Shown here one piece after another: positions 24,707 through 29,590 of a stretch of 29,590 nucleotides of DNA. Source of the DNA: Clostridiaceae bacterium (lineage in GTDB: Bacteria; Bacillota; Clostridia; Lachnospirales; Lachnospiraceae). The notes under the pieces were generated by a model. That model had not been told where the DNA came from, did not search any database, and saw only the letters and a list, made by a program, of their open reading frames with translations. Made by a program: the position numbers and the translations under genes. The DNA is taken from positions 1 to 29,590 of the forward strand of contig CABIYE010000035.1 in assembly GCA_902362865.1 (NCBI GenBank), in the 5' to 3' direction. Every line of letters begins with the position of its first letter. Position 1 is the stretch's first letter.

Positions 24707-25112
24707 AGATATGGAGAAAGACTGAGAAGAGGAGTAGTAAGAGGCTATCGTTTTCAGAGAGCTGCCGGAAGGTGCAAGGCAGTAAGCGTAATCTCCCAAC
24801 TCGCCTTGGAGTTCTTCTGCTGAAATATAAGGCGAATTGTTAAGAGGGTGTGGAGCCTACTAGGTTCGAAACAACCTCGCCAAGTAGTGATAAAGAGGAG
24901 ACAACCATGTTGCTAAGCTCGGAAAGACCTCGCTAAGCCAACAGGTTGTGCCTTACTACTAGGCTCGAAAAGACCTCGCCAAGTAGTATAGGCAGAGGCG
25001 GGGTTTCCCGTTATAGAAAGTAATGAGTGCGTCCGGCCGGAATCCGGGCGAATAAGAGTGGTACCACGGAATACAGCCTTTTCGTCTCTTGCGGGATGGA
25101 AAGGCTCTTTTA
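24707..25112 (+). ncRNA. T-box riboswitch leader of leuS
   Basis: A T-box leader senses uncharged tRNA and allows read-through only when leucine is short. The T-box motif AAGAGTGGTACCACGGA is at 25054-25070. Its UGGU bulge can pair with the ACCA end of tRNA-Leu. The Stem I distal elements AGAGAGCTGCCGG and GGTGCAAGGCAG are at about 24757-24784. A CTC leucine codon at 24800-24802, just before GCCTTGGAG, is the likely specifier; a second CTC is at 24793. The terminator is AGCCTTT/AAAGGCT (25075-25106) followed by CTTTT. Between Stem I and the T-box are three related stem-loops, which is more than the usual Stem II region. Specifier choice is inferred. Confidence 0.88.
24857..24988 (+). repeat. 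three copies of a stem-loop module inside the T-box leader
   Basis: Copies lie at 24857-24888, 24909-24942 and 24954-24988. They share the core CTA(A/G)G-TCG-AA--CCTCGC-AAG, and each is closed by its own short stem: CTACT/AGTAG, GTTG/CAAC and TACTACT/AGTAGTA. The closing stem of the middle copy differs in sequence but still pairs, which points to selection on structure. Confidence 0.75.
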
Positions 25113-25155
25113 TTTCATAGGAATGCATTATGGCAGAAAGAGAGGATTTATAAAA

Positions 25156-27588
25156 ATGGCACAGAAGATTGTCTATAATCACAAAGCAATCGAGAAGAAA
25201 TGGCGGGAGAACTGGGAGAAGAACCCGGTGAATCCTAAGGTAGATAAGGATGGAAATAAGAAGCAGAAGTACTATTGTCTGGATATGTTCCCCTATCCAT
25301 CAGGAAACGGCCTTCACGTAGGACACTGGAGAGGGTATGTTATTTCGGATGTATGGAGCAGGTACAAATTGCTGCAGGGATACTATATCGTTCATCCCAT
25401 GGGCTGGGATGCATTCGGTCTTCCGGCTGAGAACTATGCGATTAAGATGGGGGTTCATCCGGCAAAGTCTACAGCAGAGAATGTAGCAAATATTAAGCGC
25501 CAGATTAATGAAATTGCCGCATTATATGACTGGGATATGGAAGTAAATACGACCGATCCGGAATTCTACAAATGGACTCAGTGGATTTTTGTGAAGATGT
25601 TCAAGGAAGGTCTTGCTTATGAGAAGGAATTTCCGATTAACTGGTGCCCATCCTGTAAGACAGGTCTTGCAAATGAAGAGGTTGTGAACGGAAAATGTGA
25701 GCGCTGTGGGACAGAGGTTACCAAGAAGAATCTCCGCCAGTGGATGCTGAAGATTACGGCATATGCAGAACGTCTCTTAAATGATCTTGACAAGCTTGAT
25801 TGGCCGGAGAAGGTTAAGAAGATGCAGGCGGATTGGATTGGTAAATCCTACGGTGCAGAGGTTGATTTCCCGGTAGAGGGAAGGGACGAGAAGATTACGG
25901 TATATACGACAAGGCCGGATACCTTATATGGAGCGACCTTTATGGTGCTGGCGCCGGAACATGCTTTAGCGGCAAGTCTTGCAACACCGGAGACAAAAGA
26001 CGCTGTAGAAAAATATATTTACGAAGCATCTATGAAATCCAATGTAGACCGTATGCAGGATAAGGAAAAGACGGGTGTATTTACCGGAAGTTATGCAATC
26101 AATCCTTTAAATGGAGAAAAAACTCCAATCTGGTTATCAGACTATGTACTGGCTGATTATGGTACAGGCGCGATTATGTGTGTGCCTGCGCACGATGATC
26201 GTGACTTTGAATTTGCCACAAAATTCAAAATCCCAATCATCCAGGTTATAGCGAAGGATGGTAAAGAAATTGAAAATATGACAGAGGCCTATACAGAGGC
26301 AAATGGAACGATGATTAACTCTGGTGAATGGAACGGGATGGAATCTGCTGTTCTTAAAAAAGAAGCGCCTCATATTATAGAAGAAAGAGGAATTGGCCGT
26401 GCAACCGTAAATTATAAGCTGCGTGACTGGGTATTTTCCCGTCAGCGTTATTGGGGAGAGCCGATTCCGATTGTACATTGCCCGGATTGCGGTGCAGTGC
26501 CTGTACCGGAAGAAGAATTACCACTCAGGCTGCCGGATGTAGAATCCTATGAGCCGACAGGAACCGGAGAATCGCCGCTTGCCGGAATCGAAGAATGGGT
26601 GAACTGTAAGTGCCCGGTATGCGGGAAACCGGCAAAACGTGAGACGAATACTATGCCGCAGTGGGCGGGTTCCTCCTGGTATTTCCTGCGCTATGTAGAT
26701 AATCATAATGATAAAGAATTGGTATCCAGAGAAAAGGCGGACGAGATGCTTCCGGTAGATATGTATATCGGTGGTGTGGAACATGCGGTACTGCACCTTC
26801 TGTATTCTCGCTTCTACACCAAGTTTTTGTATGACATCGGTGTAGTAGATTTTGATGAGCCATTCCATAAATTATTTAACCAGGGAATGATTACCGGTAA
26901 GAACGGAATTAAGATGAGCAAGTCTAAAGGAAATGTAGTATCTCCGGATGATCTGGTAAGAGATTACGGATGTGACTCTCTGAGAATGTATGAGCTTTTC
27001 GTAGGACCGCCGGAATTAGATGCAGAGTGGGACGACCGTGGAATTGATGGTGTATCCCGATTCCTGAAAAAAGTATGGGGGCTTGTGATGGATAGCAAAG
27101 ACAAGAACATCGAAGCCACAAAAGAAATGATTAAGGAACGAAATAAACTGATTTATGACGTTACAACACGTCTGGAGAACTTCAGCCTGAATACAGTTAT
27201 TTCCGGTTTTATGGAGCACACCAATAAACTGGTTGAAATTTCTAAAAAAGCAGGCGGAATTGACACCGAGACACTGGGTAGTATGGCAGTTCTCCTGGCA
27301 CCGTTTGCCCCGCATATTGCAGAAGAAATCTGGGAACAGTTAGGACATAATGAGACAGTCTTTGCGGCAGGATGGCCAGCTTACGACGAAGAAGCCATGA
27401 AAGACGATGAAATCGAGATTGCCGTACAGATTAATGGAAAAACAAGAGCAGTTGTGGCTCTTGCGGCAGATGTCTCAAAAGAAGATGCATTAGCGGCAGG
27501 AAAAGCAGCCGTAGCCGACAAACTCACCGGAACCATCGTAAAAGAAATCTACGTACCCGGCAGAATCATAAATATTGTGCAAAAATAG
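25156..27588 (+). CDS. leuS: leucyl-tRNA synthetase
   Basis: LeuS charges tRNA-Leu with leucine. The start is ATG 25156 (MAQKIVYNHK) behind GAGAGGA; the open frame extends upstream through the T-box terminator but is untranslated there. This gives 810 aa, normal for bacteria. Domains in order are the class I signature (PYPSGNGLHVGHWRGY; HVGH 54-57), a zinc-binding Cys pair set (CPSCKTG and CERCG), the CP1 editing domain with YTTRPDTLYGATFMVLAP and CVPAHDDRDFEFA, a second Cys set (CPDCG, CPVCG), the KMSKS loop (KMSKSKGN from residue 586), and the anticodon-binding helices with a C-terminal domain. Expression depends on the T-box leader. Confidence 0.96.
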   Translation: MAQKIVYNHKAIEKKWRENWEKNPVNPKVDKDGNKKQKYYCLDMFPYPSGNGLHVGHWRGYVISDVWSRYKLLQGYYIVHPMGWDAFGLPAENYAIKMGVHPAKSTAENVANIKRQINEIAALYDWDMEVNTTDPEFYKWTQWIFVKMFKEGLAYEKEFPINWCPSCKTGLANEEVVNGKCERCGTEVTKKNLRQWMLKITAYAERLLNDLDKLDWPEKVKKMQADWIGKSYGAEVDFPVEGRDEKITVYTTRPDTLYGATFMVLAPEHALAASLATPETKDAVEKYIYEASMKSNVDRMQDKEKTGVFTGSYAINPLNGEKTPIWLSDYVLADYGTGAIMCVPAHDDRDFEFATKFKIPIIQVIAKDGKEIENMTEAYTEANGTMINSGEWNGMESAVLKKEAPHIIEERGIGRATVNYKLRDWVFSRQRYWGEPIPIVHCPDCGAVPVPEEELPLRLPDVESYEPTGTGESPLAGIEEWVNCKCPVCGKPAKRETNTMPQWAGSSWYFLRYVDNHNDKELVSREKADEMLPVDMYIGGVEHAVLHLLYSRFYTKFLYDIGVVDFDEPFHKLFNQGMITGKNGIKMSKSKGNVVSPDDLVRDYGCDSLRMYELFVGPPELDAEWDDRGIDGVSRFLKKVWGLVMDSKDKNIEATKEMIKERNKLIYDVTTRLENFSLNTVISGFMEHTNKLVEISKKAGGIDTETLGSMAVLLAPFAPHIAEEIWEQLGHNETVFAAGWPAYDEEAMKDDEIEIAVQINGKTRAVVALAADVSKEDALAAGKAAVADKLTGTIVKEIYVPGRIINIVQK

Positions 27589-27604
27589 GCAGTGCGAATA
27601 ACGG

Positions 27605-27650
27605 AAAAGACGGACTTATCTTGCTTGCAAGAATAAGGACGTCTTTTTTG
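27605..27650 (+). terminator. rho-independent terminator of leuS
   Basis: AAAAGAC pairs with GTCTTTT, with an inner stem CTTATCTTGC / GCAAGAATAAG and a following T run, 17 bases after the stop. It marks the end of the conserved block; the DNA beyond has accessory character. Confidence 0.85.
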
Positions 27651-27659
27651 TTATTCATA

Positions 27660-27770
27660 GGGCGTATGCCCGACAACTGAGCGAACTTGTTCGCGAGGTT
27701 GTGAGCACTGCCGTAGGAGGAGAAAGGGCGACGCCCGACAAGCGAGCGAACTTGTTCGTGAGCTTGAGTG
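27660..27770. repeat. two copies of a palindromic intergenic repeat, 66-base period
   Basis: Copy 1 starts at 27660 (GGGCGTATGCCCGAC) and copy 2 at 27726 (GGGCGACGCCCGAC). Both continue with CAA..GAGCGAACTTGTTCG.GAG..TTG. Each contains two hairpins, GGGC/GCCC and a longer one around CGAAC-TT-GTTCG. The stretch from 27651 to 27799 has no open frame of note. It may be a dispersed repeat (MITE- or REP-like), but its ends are not defined. Confidence 0.6.
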
Positions 27771-27799
27771 CATGGCTTATGAAGTGTTGAAAGTGATAA

Positions 27800-27928
27800 A
27801 GTGCTTGGAAATATTGTAAGTATGAAAATGGAGTGAACCAACAGGTAGTACAGAAACTCTTAGGTCATTCCACGTTGGCAATGACAACTGATTTATACAC
27901 GCATGTTTCAGAAGAAAAGAAGAAGTAG
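27800..27928 (+). pseudogene. C-terminal remnant of a tyrosine recombinase (integrase)
   Basis: About 42 codons encode the end of a phage or conjugative-element integrase. The diagnostic part is VVQKLLGHSTLAMTTDLYTH, which holds the conserved GHS histidine and the catalytic Tyr region (LYTH), and it ends SEEKKK-stop at 27926-27928. Upstream, ENGVNQQ is still in frame with the family pattern, but a stop at 27797-27799 and loss of homology show that the rest is missing. No start codon or ribosome site serves it, so it is a dead fragment. It indicates that a mobile element once inserted next to leuS. Full-length relatives carry R..H..R..H..Y; only the last two elements remain. Confidence 0.8.
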
Positions 27929-28032
27929 CTGAACTGAAAACCTCACAACAGAATAAAGTTATTGAGTTTTTTAAACTGTCTCATTGCATAGAATTGATAA
28001 ATTGCTTATCCTTAAAGCAGGAGGTGGCAAAT

Positions 28033-28512
28033 ATGGCTAATGAAGATAAAAAGGATTTTAATGCTATGTTGCGTGACAAGAAGGATATGCCAAAGTTTCA
28101 GATTATTACAGACCCAAAAAGCATTGAAAAATATGGTGGAAGTAAGATGTTCTTTGCCCCGCCAATCAACTACGACAAAGTAATGAAACAAGTTCCGTAT
28201 GGTAAGGTAATTACTATTGGAAAGCTCCGAGAATATTTTGCAAAATTGAGTGGTGCAGATTTTACAGAACCTATTACAGCAGGAATTTTTGTTTCTATTG
28301 TGGCATGGGCAAGTTATCAGCGTTCTAATGATGAAACGCCTTACTGGAGAACACTGAAAGCAAATGGAGAGTTAAACGCCAAATATCCCGGTGGTGCTGA
28401 AATGCAGAAAGAAAAGCTGGAATCAGAAGGGCATACCATTATTCAAAAAGGACGTAAAAATATCAAGTATTTTGTAAAAGACTATGAAAGTGTTCTTTTT
28501 GATTTGAACTGA
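28033..28512 (+). CDS. MGMT-family alkyltransferase-like protein without acceptor Cys
   Basis: This 159-aa protein has the fold marks of the MGMT DNA-binding domain: VPYGKVITIGKLREYF (54-69), then ETPYWRTLKANGEL (101-114) and YPGGAEMQKEKLESEG. In O6-alkylguanine transferases the active site is PCHRV; here the same place reads PYWRT (103-107), so the alkyl-accepting Cys is absent. This resembles alkyltransferase-like proteins, which flag damaged bases for repair, though the His is also changed and the usual Arg finger is not evident. ATG 28033 is chosen behind GGAGGT (spacing seven); 13 further in-frame codons upstream have no ribosome site. A LysR gene follows after 17 bases. DNA-repair use is inferred; other binding roles are possible. 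Confidence 0.7.
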   Translation: MANEDKKDFNAMLRDKKDMPKFQIITDPKSIEKYGGSKMFFAPPINYDKVMKQVPYGKVITIGKLREYFAKLSGADFTEPITAGIFVSIVAWASYQRSNDETPYWRTLKANGELNAKYPGGAEMQKEKLESEGHTIIQKGRKNIKYFVKDYESVLFDLN

Positions 28513-28529
28513 ATTATGGGGGAAGAGCT

Positions 28530-29414
28530 ATGTTGGATAAAAAGGTATATTACTTTATAACTGTGGTTGAGGAAAAATCATTTTCCAAGGCTGCACAGAA
28601 AATGTATTTGAGTCAGCCGAACTTATCCAGACAAGTGAAGCTTCTCGAAGAAGAATTAGGGGTAAAGCTGTTGAACAGAGATGGTTATCGACCTGTACTT
28701 ACTTCTGCAGGAGAATATTATTTTAATGAAATAAAAAAAGTACAGGAGTATGTTGAGGGTATTCAAAATCGGCTTAATACAATGGAGCAACAAGAAATTA
28801 GAATAGGATTTACCGGCTCCTTTGAAAACAGAAGAATACTGGAATCACTAAACATGGTTAAATCTCAGTTTGATAAGGTTAAGCTAGCCTTTATAAAATA
28901 TAATTTTGAGGAGTCGCTTAAGAGATTAGTGGAAGGTCAGGTAGATATAAGCTTTGGTGTTGAGTCAAATTTTCGGAAGCATCCTGAAGCAAAATACGAT
29001 GTGTTATATACATATGATATTTGTGTGATTTGCTCGTTTGATCACCCGTTTGCGGAACTTGAGTATGTAACACCGGAACAATTAGGGAAGCAGGATATGG
29101 TTGTGTTATCCAGGAAAAATGGTGTGGACTTTTATAATGACTTTATGGAAGCATGTAAGTTGGATGGTTATATACCAAGAGTAAGAAAAGAGGTTGATAC
29201 ATTTGATGAGCTTGTGTTTGAAGTGTCCATAGGCTCCGGTGTAGCAGTGGTATCGAAGGATGTAGTCAGAGAAAGTGAAGTTAAAGTTATTGATTTCAAG
29301 GATACTCACCATGCCTCTAAATATGTTATTGCGACTCTTAAGAAAAATGATGACTCTGTGGTAGAGGCGGTGGTTGCGGAGGTAAAGAAGTATTTTCTTG
29401 GAAATGGTAACTAA
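28530..29414 (+). CDS. LysR-family transcriptional regulator
   Basis: The protein is 294 aa, the usual LysR length. The N-terminal winged helix-turn-helix is clear: FITVVEEKSFSKAAQKMYLS followed by QPNLSRQVKLLEEELGVKLL and a linker helix (residues 1-75). The effector domain has the periplasmic-binding-like fold, with IRIGFTGSFENRRILESLN at its start and AVVSKDVVRESEVKVIDF near its end. A GGGGGAAG site precedes the ATG. It is 17 bases after the alkyltransferase-like gene, in the same direction, so both may be co-transcribed. LysR regulators often control a divergent neighbour; none is present. Ligand unknown. By eye the gene is more AT-rich than the genes before 27600. Confidence 0.9.
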   Translation: MLDKKVYYFITVVEEKSFSKAAQKMYLSQPNLSRQVKLLEEELGVKLLNRDGYRPVLTSAGEYYFNEIKKVQEYVEGIQNRLNTMEQQEIRIGFTGSFENRRILESLNMVKSQFDKVKLAFIKYNFEESLKRLVEGQVDISFGVESNFRKHPEAKYDVLYTYDICVICSFDHPFAELEYVTPEQLGKQDMVVLSRKNGVDFYNDFMEACKLDGYIPRVRKEVDTFDELVFEVSIGSGVAVVSKDVVRESEVKVIDFKDTHHASKYVIATLKKNDDSVVEAVVAEVKKYFLGNGN

Positions 29415-29590
29415 AAGTTATAGAACTTTGAGCCTTTTTGGTGACTGTTTATTTGTTTTGGACAGGGATAATATGTAGTTAGAACAAAGGAAACAAATAC
29501 GGTAGTGTCAAGTAATCTATGAAAAAACTGAGTTAAAAAAATAGGCTCAGATGAACCTTGAAAATTGCAGATATGTTAGTGATTGGCAGT
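29415..29590. other. AT-rich tail without a recognised gene
   Basis: There is a short symmetry AAGTT-ATAG-AACTT next to the LysR stop (about 29417-29430). GTAGTGTCAAGTAATC follows near 29502, and GAG-N13-CTC symmetry lies downstream. I see no gene, tRNA or clear terminator. The GTGTCAAGT stretch could be the end of an insertion sequence, but the window stops too soon to tell. Confidence 0.3.

Noticed and set aside
25027..25155. Upstream extension of the leuS frame
   Set aside because: It covers the T-box motif and terminator; a good ribosome site and the normal LeuS N-terminus are at 25156.
27660..27770. CRISPR array
   Set aside because: There are only two imperfect copies, the repeats are longer than usual and internally palindromic, and there is no series of unique spacers or cas gene.
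29500..29590. Left end of an insertion sequence
   Set aside because: No transposase or matching inverted repeat is visible before the window ends.

Overview
The window looks like chromosome from a Gram-positive anaerobe of the Clostridia, most probably Lachnospiraceae. The grounds are strong AGGAGG ribosome sites, moderate GC, a T-box leader in front of leuS, sugar uptake by PTS, a TrkA/TrkH potassium system, and a sensory [FeFe] hydrogenase paired with a PP2C/SpoIIE phosphatase. This assignment is an inference from gene content; no marker such as rRNA is present.

Layout. (1) 96-4180 (+): a sugar-phosphate operon with a PfkB-type 1-phosphofructokinase, a SorE-like L-sorbose-1-phosphate reductase, HPr and Enzyme I, closed by a terminator. 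Its transporter is probably upstream of the window. (2) 4276-7681 (+): a phosphatase-linked sensory hydrogenase with its SpoIIE-like phosphatase, then a MarR regulator, followed by a multi-hairpin intergenic element. (3) 7866-10273 (-): tyrA-aroA. (4) 10459-12534 (+): an EF-G-like GTPase with altered G3 and G4 motifs, divergent from tyrA. (5) 12825-18487 (+): a self-contained fructose operon with fruK, fused EIIABC, a second HPr, a second Enzyme I and a DeoR-type regulator. Its promoter carries 10-bp-phased repeats that look like DeoR-family operators. (6) 18678-24065 (+): trkA, trkH, a three-helix membrane protein of unknown function and an AEC-family permease. (7) 24138-24560 (-): a small P-loop protein. 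(8) 24672-27588 (+): leuS behind a T-box leader that holds three copies of an unusual stem-loop module. (9) 27589-29590: a more AT-rich accessory stretch with a hairpin repeat, a tyrosine-recombinase remnant, an alkyltransferase-like protein without the acceptor cysteine, and a LysR regulator.

How the genes work together. Two separate Enzyme I/HPr pairs each sit with their own kinase. The first HPr keeps the regulatory Ser46; the second has Lys there, so it should escape HPr-kinase control. This suggests one fructose PTS insulated from catabolite-repression signalling beside one that is coupled to it. The best candidates for new biology are the repeated modules in the leuS T-box leader, the Ser46-less HPr/EI pair, the phosphatase-linked hydrogenase, and the hairpin-rich intergenic element at 7685-7820.
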